Origin: Dermanyssus gallinae
Lineage: Eukaryota; Arthropoda; Arachnida; Mesostigmata; Dermanyssidae
Assembly: GCA_003439945.1 (NCBI GenBank)
Contig: QVRM01003985.1
Location: 1 to 64,000, forward strand
Direction of reading: 5' to 3'
DNA length: 64,000 nucleotides
Shown: positions 45,704-57,839 of the stretch, in pieces
How the letters are laid out: each line of letters begins with the position of its first letter
Position numbering within the stretch: position 1 is the stretch's first letter
Position numbers and translations under genes: made by a program
Notes under the pieces: model-generated
Told to the model about the DNA's origin: nothing
Database searches by the model: none
What the model saw: the letters and a program-made list of their open reading frames with translations, nothing else

Positions 45704-46990
45704 CAGGTAGTTCAACAAGTTCTTAAAATGAAAACCAAGAATTTTCCAAATCTTGTTTTTTAATTTTTTCTTATTCGATATACTCTCCGAGAAGCTCAAT
45801 ACACTTTTCCCACCGATATTTCAGAGCATTTATACCTCTTGAGTAGAATTCCGCGTCTTTAGACTGAAAATAGGCATTGACAGCAGCCTTAACCTCTTCA
45901 TTGCTGGAAAAACGCTTTCCACCGAGACTATTCTTCAAATGTCCGAAGAGGAAATAATCAGAGGGGGGCAGGTCTGGAGAATAGGAAGGTTGTTCAATAA
46001 GTTCGAACCTCAGTTGGGCCAGTTTTGCCGTTGCTTGCCGCGACTTGTGTGCGGGAGCATTGTCCTGGTGAAACAGGACAACCTTCTTCTGCAAAGCGGG
46101 CCGTTTCACGATGAGTTCTTGCTTCAGGCAGTCCAACAGTCTTGCATAATATTCTCCCGTGATCGTTTTACCGCTCTCAAGGTAGTCGACCAGAATTATT
46201 CCACGTTGGTCCCAAAAAACCGTAGCCATCATCTTTCCGGCCGATGCCGTTGTCCGCACCCTCTTCGGAGGTCCTTCACCAGGTGCACACCATTGACGAG
46301 ATGCTTCTTGGGTCTCGGGAGTGTAGTGATGGACCCAGCTTTCATCGACGGTCACGAATCTGCGCCAAAAATCCGACGGATTTTTCGACATCTTGGCCAA
46401 ATTTCGTTGTGAAGCGGAAACACGCGCGTCTTTTTGGCCTTGGTTGAGCAAATGCGGCACCCATTTTGCTCTGAGCTTTTTCATCTTCAAGTTTTCGTGC
46501 AGGATGAAATGCACACTACCCAAACTGATCCCCAAGGCCTCCGCTATCTCCCTAATGTTCACTCGCTTATCTGCGGCAACGATTTTCCGCACTTTTTCCA
46601 CGTTTTCCTCATCAGTTGCCGTTTTTGGGCGTCCTGAACGTAGTTCAGCCTCGGTGCTCCTGCGACCTCTTTTTAACTCATTAGTCCAGTTGGAAACAGT
46701 GGCAAAACATGGCGCAGAGTCACCGTACACCTCGTTTAACTCAGTTTTCACTTGGGTCGCATTCCAACCTTTGAAATAAAATGCTTGATAACCACTCGAA
46801 ACTCTTTTTTCTCCATTTTTCAAAATCACGCCGATACGTTGCACGGGAAAAGCGATCAAACGAAATCGCAACGGCCAATCACCATAATACTTTGACTGCT
46901 GGCAGTCGAAAAATTGCCGTTTCCAATAACGGTGAAAGCGCGAATTTCGAATTCTGAAAAGCTCATTTTAAGAACTTGTTGAACTACCTG
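45704..46990 (-). mobile_element. mariner element, copy 2 (1,287 bp), perfect terminal repeats
   Basis: 28-bp inverted repeats at both ends match perfectly (CAGGTAGTTCAACAAG...). TA duplications are at 45,702-45,703 and 46,991-46,992. Inserted in the 5' region of the R1-clade LINE. Confidence 0.97.
45771..46816 (-). pseudogene. mariner transposase, one frameshift from intact
   Basis: The DD34D transposase is open from the N-terminal helix-turn-helix to the stop at 45,771. HTH blocks NATQVKTELNEVYGD and NIREIAEALGISLGSVHFIL lead into linker motif WVPHLL. Catalytic residues sit in TVDESWVHHYTPE, HQDNAPAHKS and YSPDLPPSDYFLF, with 34 residues between the last two Asp. The native ATG (46,814-46,816) is separated from this frame by a single missing base in a short A run at about 46,778-46,781; copy 1 has five As there, this copy four. 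An alternative in-frame ATG at 46,871 would replace the first residues with unrelated sequence. Length matches normal mariner transposases (about 345 aa). Confidence 0.9.
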
Positions 46991-46992
46991 TA

Positions 46993-47480
46993 TATGTATC
47001 TCCCGGACTGGCACCCTCCCAGCTATTTCCTGGCTGGTGATTCCTCTTCACCCGTTGTTTAGCAGTAAATAATCACCTCTTTCCCCGTCACGCCTCTTGG
47101 GCCGGTTTCTCTCCACCCCTCGCCGGTTTCTCTCCACCCCTCGCCGCTTTCCTCTCCACCCCTCGCCTCCTGCTCTTTCCACTACTTACTGACCAACTCT
47201 CACCGATAAACCAATATGGCGGCCCCCAGTGGCGGAAACCAAGACTGGCGCTCCCCACGTGTATTAGCCTAGTGATCGAGAAGTGGAAATAAAAAAAATT
47301 CTAACTTGGTCCGTCTGTCCTCATCAAACGCGGCCCCAACTAGTATCTGGAAGAGAGGGCTACTAAGTACAGTACCTTTGTAGGCGAGAGTGTACCGTTT
47401 CGCCGACCAGGTGGTTCTCTCTTCGTCGTCGTTGGGATCGCCGATACTGGGTGTGAACCAATTATTCTCGAAAAGTGAGC
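46993..47480 (-). mobile_element. R1-clade LINE 5' UTR with short tandem repeats and YY1-like site
   Basis: Contains three near-copies of 'tctccacccctcgcc' (47,110-47,168) and 'accaatatggcggcccc' (about 47,210-47,226), a YY1-type core. 47,335-47,450 matches 4,330-4,450, where the same block closes another copy's 5' end, so the LINE start is near 47,480. Confidence 0.6.
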
Positions 47481-47499
47481 AATAAACCTTGAAAAACCA

Positions 47500-47690
47500 C
47501 CAAAACAAAATAAAACTCTGTCGCAGGCCTCCAGAGTATAGATCAGGTTATCCGTCACTCCATCCTGGCAGTGAATACAGCTTGTTGAGGGAGTCATTTC
47601 AATTCGAAAGAGGTAGCTCTGAAAGTCTCCATGTCCAGTGAGGATCTGCGTGAGGTAACGGTTTTGTTCTTCTTTTTTTTTTATTGGGAC
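47500..47690 (-). pseudogene. R1-clade LINE C-terminal knuckle fragment
   Basis: The minus strand reads RYLTQILTGHGDFQSYLFRIE...C-x2-C-x8 then Tyr where His is expected and a final Cys, the C-terminal domain of a different R1-type ORF2. It lies directly upstream of the 5' end of the neighbouring LINE. 47,700-47,951 stays open in the same frame (basic, KEREGQ) but is not recognised. Confidence 0.65.
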
Positions 47691-47959
47691 ATGGGATCGG
47701 GTGTGTGCTCCGATGCTTCTGAAGGAATAGAGTCCCATTTGGGTGGCCATGCCTGCATTGCTTTGTCCCTCTCTCTCTTTCCTCACTGCGGCTCCTCGCG
47801 CACCCTGTTCCGTTCTAAGTTTGTCCTGCTTCGACGGGCCACCCTCTTTAGTGCCTTTTTCTCCACCGCAGTCAGTTGCTCCCTTTTTTCTACTTGTTGA
47901 GAGATTAGTCGCTCGGTCGCCGTCTCCACCTATTTGGCACCGACATGGCAATGCTCCTA

Positions 47960-50000
47960 CGTTCGCGCGATGAGATCAAACATCGTTCTTTGACCTCACC
48001 CTTGCAGCCCCGACCACTTTACGACGAATACATGACTGGAAAGTCCAGGAGAACGAGTAAGCCCTACATGATTATCGCTACCTAACGTTTGAATTGCTCT
48101 CGCCGATCACAAGTTGCCCCGGAACTCCGATACGCGCCTGGCAAATGCGGTACACCAACAAAACTGCTCAAGGGGCTTTTATTGAAACCCGGTTCACTCG
48201 CTTGGTGGACACTCATTAGACGAGGAAGCCCTGGCTACAATCCTGACAGCTATCTGAGGAGCAGCCGGGGGCCCAGCCAGACATGGCGGCATGGAACGGC
48301 AGCCTGCTAAATCCTGGTGAAGCTCGAATATTCAGACAGCCCGCGAAGACTGCATACGCGCGAACCGCACACTGACACGTACACGCTCTTGGCGCTCTTG
48401 GCTCTGGAGAGACGACGACGACAAGGGCACAACTCTTCAACTCCCTGGCAGATGCCGCTGCCAGGGTTCAAAGCATAGAGAATATTTTTGCCTACATCGA
48501 CTCTAATTGCGAAGGCTCATCCAACGGGCAAGAGCCAAATATTGGAAGGCCTTTGTGAATTTTGGTGGAGGTAGACGTGTAGGGTCATTGTTGTCATTGG
48601 CAAGGTCCGCGCATCACCTCCTCTTTTCAGGCAGAAGAAATTCGCCGGACAGTTTTCGAGCTGTTTCCTCACCAACCGGCCCGCGCTCATACCATCGTTT
48701 CAGTTGACCCCGAACAGATCGGAAGTAACAACAAGTGAAATATTGAGAGTGGAGCTGTTAAGGCTGAAGAATGCCCCAGGCTCTAACAGGCTTTCGCCGG
48801 ACGTTTTCCAGGCCGCTTGCGGAACTAGCGTCACGCTTGTTCCGAGAGGGAGTGGTTTTCCAACCGGTGGAAACGTGCTTATATTGTACTAATACCAAAT
48901 TCGAATGTCTCACCCGGCTCGTCATCAACGCACTGCTATATATGCCTACTCGACGCGAAGCTAGTCAAAAACGTGCTCTTTCATTGCTTGAGTGATGAAG
49001 TTGAGGCGACAGATGCCCTCTCAAACAATCGATACGAATTTCGCAGGAGCTGGTCCACCCTTGATGCCGTGAAGCGAGTCATACAGACGGTTTGCGCCGA
49101 GCAGTCCTGACCACCCTTGTCACAGAGCTATGTGCTATTGATGCCGCTAGATGTCCGCAATGCGTTCAACACTGCTAACCGGTCGATATAAATGGGTGCG
49201 TTCGAGCAACAGGGGATATGCCATACCTGCGGCGCGCACTATCATCCTACTTGGAGGACCGTACACACTTTACGCAAGGTGAAACCTACCTAATTACGGC
49301 GGGGGTGCCACAAGACTCGGAACTCGGCCCGGTTCCATCGTACTGGGCCGTAGTGCGCGTGTGGGGGTGGAGACAATCGTCTACGCGATTGACCTTGGTG
49401 GTTACCGTTCGCACATAGACTACCCTGAAAGCCAGAGTGAACACGGCCCTTGATCGGACAAACAGGTGGATGACCGAACATCACCTGAAAATGGCATCGC
49501 AAAAAAACGAGGCCTTGTACCTAACTGGCCGCAGGCGGACGGGCCATATATCCATCGAGCTCAACGGGCACGCTCTGACGCCATCTTGTCACGCCAAGTA
49601 CCTAGGAGTGTCCCTGTGCATCAGCGTCCGCGCTCTATGCCGCACCAGTGTGGACGAACTTAGCACTCAAAACGGTCACGGCCCACCAGGCCTTCCACCA
49701 CTCCTAACGGGTTGCGGCACTAGTGGCTAGCCGGGCGTACCAGACTGTCTTCACGGATGTCTTGCTCGTTCTCGCATGCCTCCACCCATGGAACATGCTG
49801 GCAGAGGAGAAAAGTAGGTAAAAACTGAAAGGGACGATATCGTGCACTGAGGCCCGAGAGGCCACACTTGGCACCTCAACACCAACCCGTTCGACGGAGA
49901 AACGAGAGGCACGTAGACACGCTCAACCATCAAGGATTTGCGCATGCGATTTAAGACTCAAGGAACAATGACAGAGTACAGTGCCCAGAAGATAAGCGGG
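47960..50000 (+). pseudogene. Highly decayed R1-clade LINE ORF2
   Basis: The end of the endonuclease is visible as IHDWKVQE..ALHDYRYLTFEL (48,020-48,100). RT pieces follow: LRLKNAPGSNRLSPDVFQAA (48,760), GVVFQPVETC, YLRRALSSYLEDRTHFTQGE and ITAGVPQDSELGPV (49,215-49,330, the usual QGS now QDS), then NRWMTEHHLKMASQKNEALYLTGRRR and KYLGVSL (49,440-49,620). Stops and frame changes occur throughout; the YADD motif is lost. Opposite strand to the 39-47 kb LINE. Confidence 0.75.
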
Positions 50001-50169
50001 TACGACATGCCGCGCGGTGCCTCCCTGGTATAATATAGCAGGATTCACTTCTTGCTCGGGACGCGCCCACACACTAAGGAGAGGGGTGCAGCATGATGCT
50101 CTCCTCTCCTGGTTTCGAGGCATTGGTTCATAATTCCAAATCAGGAGGGGGTGCTGGAAGGGTTAGTGG

Positions 50170-51725
50170 GTAGTGCGTTCGGATCGGATTGCGTCATGCA
50201 CTCCTTTTCTTTGCGCTTAGCCCTACACTACCCGACATAACATCGCTGGGAAATCGTAAATGCATTTTCCAATCTCTGAAGAAAAAAGAACAGGAACGCA
50301 TCTGCGCATTTGCGTACACATTGTTCTTCACTGAAGCTGCAATAGCGCATCTATCTTTGGGAGCGCTTTGAGCAAGAAGGGCTTACTTAAATAAAACCTG
50401 CACAAGCAACTACAACGAGCATATCTCCGAAGAACAAATGCTTTAACAGCTTATGTATAACGCCTAATCTGTTCTGCAATTTGTTTACTAGCTCTTTTTT
50501 AGCTTAGCCCTATTCCGGAAAATGTTGCATGTTTTAATCGGTTTTTGAAACCAACACATCCTTGTATTAGCGTGGAAGACAAATCACGGAATCCAAGTAT
50601 GCCACTAAAGTGCGTCATCTGTTTTCTAAAGCGTTACTGATACATATAGGGCATGTTGGAACACAGATAAATAGGTCTTCACATGCAGGCTCGACTCTGA
50701 GATCGAGCACCCTGGAACCCAGTAAAGTATAACACGTTAGTTATCCAGATCATACCGGCAAAGATCATCTGAGCTCTAACGCCCACTAGTAGCAGGTGTG
50801 GGAAAACTTGGGTGAGTACCAAGTAGCGTCTACAGATCGTAAGAGTACAATATAACCTCGATTGGCGTTTATTTGGTTGCTGACAGCGTACGCTTCGAAA
50901 CGGACACATCGCGTGTAATGTACTCTTATAAGCACTCATACATTGTGCACATAGCCTACCAATTTCCTCATAATAAATTATATTGTTCGATTAGTTTTAT
51001 TTTAGAAGTTTAATTTAATCTACACACATATGCGGTATTCTGCAGATAGTCTAAGTTTTACGCCTGGTGGTGTCATGTCCCCGAGTAATACCCAATATAA
51101 CACCCCGCGTTGTGTATTCACACAAAAGCAGGCGGATGACTTTCTGCCGGTCCTTTAGGAAGGCAATGTTTTTGCGGGCGCCGTCTGTGTTTTTTTGTCG
51201 CAATCCAATAACATGTTGGCTTTTGTCACCTCCTTTACGGTCTTTCTTAGAAACGCCTACTTGCCCTTCATTTCAAACATTAATCTGCTCATAGTGTTCT
51301 CTCTCTGAGTGCTTGGGGTCTCGGTGGTTTTAGAGCCCTAAACTGTTTCTTTAAAGTCAGATTTTAGCTCCTTACTCTATCCTTAAAGCTGTTTTTCTAC
51401 TCTATTATTTCTAATTGTTCAGTTTGCCCTTTCTAATGTTTAGCTTTTTTGAATTCTAGCTCACGATCTTTTAATGCGCTTGCGTTGAAATATTGCAAGC
51501 TTAACGCCACCTAACGTTGCGAAGTTGCACACAAGGCAGGTAGGGTGAACTCGTCAGCCCAACAAGTTTCTCGAATTGGGCCCTGGTCAAAGCACACAAT
51601 TTCTTGTTAGGATTGAGCAATCAGTTTTGAGCTGAAGCCAGTTTAGCCTCGTGTTCGCTGACTAAATATCTGCCTCTCCCTAGGCGGTCAGCACTAACCT
51701 CGAATAAATCAAAAGCCCTCTTGCA
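50170..51725. other. Unassigned DNA
   Basis: No gene, RNA or transposon recognised. Confidence 0.45.
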
Positions 51726-51730
51726 TCCAT

Positions 51731-51814
51731 TTACATGTACCTAGAGAAATATCAGCAATCATATTATTAATTTTACATGTACCTAGAGAAATATCAGCAA
51801 TCATATTATTTAAT
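51731..51814. repeat. 42-bp tandem duplication
   Basis: The 38 bp beginning 'ttacatgtacctagagaaat' are identical at 51,731-51,768 and 51,773-51,810. Confidence 0.95.
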
Positions 51815-51819
51815 TCTTT

Positions 51820-52800
51820 ATTTGGCCTTTTACACGTTTAGACTGTTGTTGCCGTCGTCGAGTATAATCTCAGATGCGAAAGCATTGCTTTTCGACAGCG
51901 CCTTTCCTTTAAGCATTGATCGTTTTTTCCGCTTGCTCTGCTCTCTACGATAAATTATAGCGTAACATCTTGCAATAATCATCTGCGAGGTAGGCAACTG
52001 GTTATTGATCGCCATAATTCCGCGCTGCTAACCTCATAAGCGCTGGTCGCTAATAAGGGCGATTTATTAGTAACCCCGTAGTATTAATCTAAAGGAGCGA
52101 GACGAGAGGAAGAGAAGATATATAGAAAAAGACTGACTGAGCAATTACGCATACGGCACGTAATTGTTTGCCCGCTCACCTCTGACTGTGATGAACCATT
52201 ACCCTGTATTATAGCTGCAAGCCCACTCCCAATAGAGTTAATTCGCTTTTTTATTTATGGTAGAATGATAGGCATTATAGAACACAAAGTCGTGTGGATA
52301 TGTGCAGGAAAAGAAGTTGTTGGAAAAATATGTGTGTCAGGATATGATCTCATCGCCATAATTGCTTGGGGGCGCGGGTAGCATACGCATAACTCCACAT
52401 TCGTGAAGTGAGTGCACAGGATACAGATACAGCCGGTTGGCTTTTTTGGGCGGGAAACTTTGTCTCGCCCATTACCAAAGTCTTAAGCCGGAACGCAAAT
52501 ACAGAAATAAAACAATAATTATAATAAGACAGTACCCACGGCATAGTGGACAAGTACCCAATTTTTTTCTGTTGTTGGTATGCTTGGTTAATCTGGAAAA
52601 TAAATTACTCTCTTGCAATCGCGCAGTTTAAAAAGCAATGTCCCAACCTTATAAGTATAGCACATCGTTGTCACTCCACTGTTATTTGTAAGCCAGACAC
52701 TTCCGTCCTGGCCCATTTTTCACACAACCTTACTTTGGGAACTTCTCCTACGTATGTACTTCAAATTCTCTAATACATTGCATGTATATACGCATACCTG
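51820..52800. other. Unassigned AT-rich DNA
   Basis: Only short featureless open frames. Confidence 0.45.
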
Positions 52801-52802
52801 AC

Positions 52803-52803
<1 letters not shown>

Positions 52804-52850
<47 letters not shown>
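52804..52850. repeat. (AT)n microsatellite
   Basis: About 47 bp of alternating A and T. Confidence 0.95.
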
Positions 52851-52854
<4 letters not shown>

Positions 52855-53239
52855 CGTTTCAGCGTATATCAACAAATACTAAAAATATTGCTTCGAAAAG
52901 GTGTGCGTCCTGCAAATACCTCTACTCCGTCTCGTCCATAAGATACACAATTATCCTCAAGAACAATCTAACATTGTTATTAGTTACATCGAATATATTT
53001 ACTTCTTTAAGGATAGGTGGTAATCTTCTAAAACCATGCTGATGAATTCATACTGTAGTGTTCTACCTATACCGAGTTGTTGGAAATGACACAGGACTGG
53101 GCATTTGTCATTCATCACGATCGTGGTCTCCTCGTGGTTGTTCCTCTTATTGTTGTTTTGCTTGTTAGTGTATATTGTTGCCATAAACCGCATATACCAT
53201 TATGTTAAAAGTTGTGGGTGTTGGTATAATAATGTTGAT

Positions 53240-53318
53240 GTTAGTGCTTTTGTTGTTGTTGTTGTTGTTTTGTTGTTGTTGTTGTTGTTGTTGTTGCTGC
53301 TGCTGCTGCTATTATTGT
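53240..53318. repeat. (TTG)n / (CTG)n trinucleotide repeat
   Basis: About 20 TTG units with one TTTTG interruption, then five CTG-type units. It reads as poly-Leu/poly-Val in one frame, but there is no surrounding gene evidence. Confidence 0.93.
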
Positions 53319-53329
53319 TGTCATGGCCG

Positions 53330-54080
53330 CCGACTAAAACCCTCTAGGCGTGTGACGTCAAGACAGTAAGGCAAGTCTTTTTTTCCCAGCGACAGTCGAT
53401 GGGCCGACATGGTTGTCAAGCCCGTCTCCCGTTCCTCCCGACGCACAATTGGCAGCTCTGGCTTCGTCGCGTTCCACGCGCTGAAGTACAATCTGTCTTG
53501 CGTGCGGGAAGCAGCTGTGGCTAACACATGCATGGATATACATGGGCAACACAATTCGTCGTTGCTGCTACTTCGGAAGCTCACTTTCTGCGTGATTTAT
53601 CAAATGAAGATGTCGTGGTCATTGTCTTCGTCGTTTTTCGGGCCGATTTGCGTCGATTTCTTGCGTCCGTTGTTGTCTCGCACATGATCTGAATTTTTCG
53701 TGCAAGAATCTGTCTTCTGTCTGTTTGTCCCTCAAGTCCATGCGTGCTATGCTGCGCGTACGTGGATTTAAAGCGACGCTTGCTGGGTGTTTGATTTTGT
53801 GGGTCGTTTCATTTGTTTTCCGAAAGCATATTGTGCCCTGCGTGTATTTTCTTTTGTACTGATCTTTTGTTCATTCATCTCTCTCTTTGTGTTTCGGCTC
53901 TGTGTTTACGGCGTGCGCTTTGTTTGTTTTCACTCTGCGCAGCGGGCTTATTTTGGCTCGGAATCAAGACACGATGCCCCGGTGCTTGCGTCCTTCTAAC
54001 AGAAAGCAGACCAGTCTTTCAGTCTGGCCACATTCGACATTTGTTGTTGTTTTGTCCGACTTCATAAGCGTTCCGTGTAT
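53330..54080. other. Unassigned DNA, moderately GC-rich
   Basis: Open frames are present on both strands without recognisable domains. 53,340-53,560 has a higher CpG content than its flanks. Confidence 0.35.
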
Positions 54081-54086
54081 ATACGA

Positions 54087-54087
<1 letters not shown>

Positions 54088-54118
<31 letters not shown>
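54088..54118. repeat. (AT)n microsatellite
   Basis: About 31 bp of alternating A and T. Confidence 0.93.
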
Positions 54119-54121
<3 letters not shown>

Positions 54122-54213
54122 GTTGGGTTAGAGAACCCGTAACTCCACGTTAACGCGGAGACAATTCTTCACTCCAAAGTGCTAACATAAAAAGTTATAT
54201 GATAAATACATCA

Positions 54214-54217
<4 letters not shown>

Positions 54218-54255
<38 letters not shown>
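54218..54255. repeat. (AT)n microsatellite
   Basis: About 38 bp, only 100 bp after the preceding AT tract. Confidence 0.93.
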
Positions 54256-54256
<1 letters not shown>

Positions 54257-54613
54257 TTTATTTTCCACACGATCTTTAATCTGGAAGCATCCCTTTGCAA
54301 TTCGAATAGTTTATGTACACAGGCAATATAAATAATGCCTCTTTATGGATGTTACGGTCAATCGCGTAATCTTGCCCGCCGGTAAATAGAAATCGCAACT
54401 ATTTTTTTTATTTTTATGAATGTGTGGCCCTCAAGCAAAACAATGTGTGATAGAATTATTCCCTGGATAAGACACGAGAGGCATTGGCGTGGTTGTGATT
54501 ACTAGACCGGCTTTTCTTATTAGCCACCACCAAACGCGATGCAATTCTTCTGGTGGACAGGATAAATTGTTCCGATTTTTATCTGCGCCTCGACACCAAA
54601 GACGTCAACAAAA

Positions 54614-55000
54614 TTAACACGTAAAGTGCCTCAAAATATTTCTTAGCCAGAATTTACAGAGTATCTCATACTTGCGCCGGGTAACGGAGAAAGTCTTTAA
54701 AATTGTCAACAATTTTGAGTTCTGTCTCAGCTGGAGCATCATCCTCTGATCAAGCTTTTTAGGCATGTCAATTATGTGGGAAATGGACATACAATTATGG
54801 CATCTGTCCTCTACAGTGTGAGATCGACTGTAGAGAGTCACATCATCAGCGTATACTTTAGCTTCCGCTTCTTGTAAAACTATATATTTCAGCGAATCAG
54901 TGTATAGAAGATATATCAGTGGTCCGAGGATCGTTCCTTGCGGACAGCCGGATGACACTCGATCCACCGTACAACACTGTCCATTAACGCGCATCCGGAA
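54614..55000 (-). pseudogene. LINE reverse transcriptase fragment (palm)
   Basis: The minus strand reads SSGCPQGTILGPLIYLLYTDSL, then KVYADDVTLYSRSHTVED, i.e. RT motifs B and C with the catalytic Asp pair, followed by about 70 residues of thumb-like sequence. Coding potential is lost outside this block. The motif spelling differs from the R1 and CR1-like elements nearby, so it is another LINE family. Confidence 0.8.
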
Positions 55001-55129
55001 AGTTCTGTCTTAGAGAAACGCAGTGAGCCAATTTAGTATGCGTTCTCCAATCTCAAAGTGTCATAGAATTTGAAGTCGTTTAGAGTGCGCGACTAACTGT
55101 TAGCTGTATTACAAAAGCGATCTAGATAG

Positions 55130-55760
55130 AAGTGCGCATAGCTTTACATGCAGCTGTGAAACTTACATGATGTAGCAACAATGGGGTGTGTTCGTTATGC
55201 AATGTGCTTCTGCAGTGCGCCTACATTAACATATGCGGAACAAAGCGCTTTGTTACAAAAAGTTAAAGGAAAATGCGGTCCCTTTATTACTCTAGAGAAT
55301 AAGAATGATTTTCATATTTCCTATTAGTTGTGAGATGCAGCCACAAAAATATGCTGAAGCGAGAAATATGCCAACTTGGCTTTTAATTTTAGGCTGGCAT
55401 ACGCAGTTTTCTCTCTGCTGGGCTTTCGCCTGAAGAGCACAGCAAGTTGCGCTAAAAGTTAAGAATGGAATTTTGAGTTTTTGCTTAAAGACTCACGCGA
55501 TTCTAATCATTGACAGTTGGATATTTGTGCATATTTATTAAGAGTTTTTAAGTTATATGAAAAAAAGGGTTTTCAGCATGTACCTGCTATGCGCTTTGTC
55601 GAGAGTGGACCTGGGACTTAGGACGTCAGGCCGGCAGGCCGTATCCACAAAACTTATTGACCGCCATTAACTGATTTTTTACTTTTAGCTTCTTTTTTTT
55701 ACTTTAGTGTCGTTCCTTAAGCCGTGCGTTAAGGTGAAATGGTAAAAATGCCTATAATAT
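55130..55760. repeat. Interspersed repeat Q, copy 4
   Basis: Matches 5,000-5,680 and 11,460-11,900: 'ctttacatgcagctgtgaa', 'caaagcgctttgttaca', 'tttattactctagag', and 'cgttccttaagccgtg' near the end. Confidence 0.55.
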
Positions 55761-55769
55761 ATATCGTTT

Positions 55770-57230
55770 GGCTCTTTACGTCTCTGCAAAACCATATTTA
55801 ATGGATTTTGCCCAATCTTTTATAAATCTCCATCGCTTTGGAACATAAATCCTACGTAATTGACCCACCAGGATAATTTCCACTAGTATAGGTACCATTG
55901 ACGTTTTACGTATTCTAGGAAAGAGCGTCCGTCAAGTACCTTTCAACGGTTTTATTGCTTTGTGGTATAGAGTGCACAACAATTAGAACATTAGGTAGAC
56001 AGTTCACCATCGTTGCCAGTATCTTCCTCATGCCTGCTTCGACCCCGCCCATCATTGACATGAGCCATTACTATATCGCATAATTTTATAATTTCCGTTC
56101 GCCTTAAACCTTGTTGTGAGAAAATACTTATTTAAACATTTCACTTATTGTCTGTTTTCTTTTCTATTTGCATTGCGGGTTTAACTCGCTTTAGCCTCAA
56201 TATTTTATATGTGATCCAAAAGTTTAAAAGGTGGTTATGAAGCCAAACAACGTTTATGAGCTATGGATGTAAGAATCATTGTTAGGGATCTACTAAAGGA
56301 AATACGATAATAATGTTATATTAATAATATATAGTAATGAAGTTTCTTAACACTCGCAGATTTGGGTCAAAGTTATGCTAAATAAAAAATATTGGTTTTT
56401 ACGAACGCTTTACTGATCAATTTAGAGCATAAGTACATGCATACGTAGAAGCGCAAATAATTGCATACTATTATAGCAGGCGTTTGGAGGCAGCACTTCT
56501 CCTTTCAAGTTTTAATGGATACCTCCTTCAATGCAGCGCATACAGCTTTAAACGAGCACGACGTGGTTATGTGGTTTTAATACGTATACGAAAAAATGTC
56601 ACAATTTTTATAGGCAGATACCTAATGGCTCCCACCACTCTGTGCAGTAGCTCAAAATCGTTCATGAAAACGTTGAATTTAGTTGGCAAAAAAATAAACG
56701 CAACGGTTTCCCCTAGACAAGACAGGCCATTGTCCTGGACTTTACGCCTACCTTATAACAGCTGGTTTTTGAAGTCCTTAACGCGTGATACATGGCTTGG
56801 AATAAATGATAGCGGCGTACGAGGTCAAGGGCATAACATAGTAACTTTGTGGCAATTGCTTTGAAGAACTTTGATATTATTGGCGATACGCATCTGTCCA
56901 GTGTACAGGACAATGGCGGCAATTATCGCGTTTGTTTTAACTAGTCTGATACCGTGGGAGTAAGAAGATATATTCGGCGCAGGTGAATGAAAAAGGAAGA
57001 TCACCGAACGGAGCTGACGAATGCGTGGGTAAACCAAATGCCCTCCAGCAGGGGTGGAAGGAAAACCCGGAAATACTAGAAGAAAGACTAATACTTGACA
57101 TAGGCAAAACCACTACTTGACATGTAGTGTCAAGTAGGGGATTTGCCTTCCTTTCACCTCCCATTTTAGAGGAGGTGACTTATTACTGAGTCTAAGCATA
57201 TTAAACTAGATTTTCTTAGCATAAACAAAT
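55770..57230. other. Unassigned AT-rich DNA
   Basis: A + strand frame of 126 codons (56,484-56,864) has no recognisable domain. A small hairpin has 10-bp arms CTACTTGACA (57,113-57,122) and its complement (57,128-57,137). Confidence 0.4.
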
Positions 57231-57239
57231 ACCTTTCAT

Positions 57240-57830
57240 TCTACACAGAGCGAATATATTTTATTCAAAGTAACGGTCGTCGCTAGGTATACACTGCGCC
57301 TATCTTTCGGGTAACTTTTGGATTCCTCGCCAAAAGAAGCCCGTATCTTTAGAGGCAAACCAATTGCCTACCCATTTTCATCGGTGCAAAGAGGTGGTAA
57401 TCAAATGTAGCCAAGTCTGGTGAGTTAGCGGGATGGCAAAGGTCTTCTACTGAAAATGCCTTAAAAGTTTTTTCACCGACCTCGCTTTGTGTGATGACGC
57501 GTTGTCGAGGAGCAGAATCAATTTGTCGTGCCAGCTGTGTATTCTGGTCATTTTTCGCACAATACTTAGTTCGAATCGATTAGTTGTTGACTGTAAAAAG
57601 CAGCGTCGACGGTTTCACCGGGCTTTAGCAGCTCATAATAAAAAACACATTTTGATCCCACCAAACACAGAGCCCGTCTTTTCCGAAGCGATTCGGCATC
57701 AAAGTCAATGACGTTGCTGCGCCCAAAAAAATTACTTTTGGCGATTGGAATTCTCGACGAAAATTCACTTTCTATCTCCGGAAGCTCCGGTATGATCCGA
57801 TGCACGAATTACTTCTGTTCAAACCTGGCG
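57240..57830 (-). pseudogene. Old mariner transposase fragment
   Basis: The minus strand reads LLKPGETVDAAFYSQQLID (about 57,640-57,580), then a decayed LLLDNASSH block (about 57,520-57,490), then CHPANSPDLATFDYHLF (about 57,440-57,385). These are the second and third Asp blocks of a mariner of a different lineage from the 16- and 46-kb copies. Helix-turn-helix and ends not found. Confidence 0.75.
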
Positions 57831-57839
57831 AGCAGAATC

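Noticed and set aside
53105..53347. 80-codon ORF with poly-Leu stretch
   Set aside because: The frame is created by the (TTG)n/(CTG)n repeat; no other support.
56484..56864. 126-codon + strand ORF as a host gene
   Set aside because: No recognisable domain, splice signals or poly(A) signal. The opposite strand looked faintly like LINE RT C-terminal sequence, but not enough to call.
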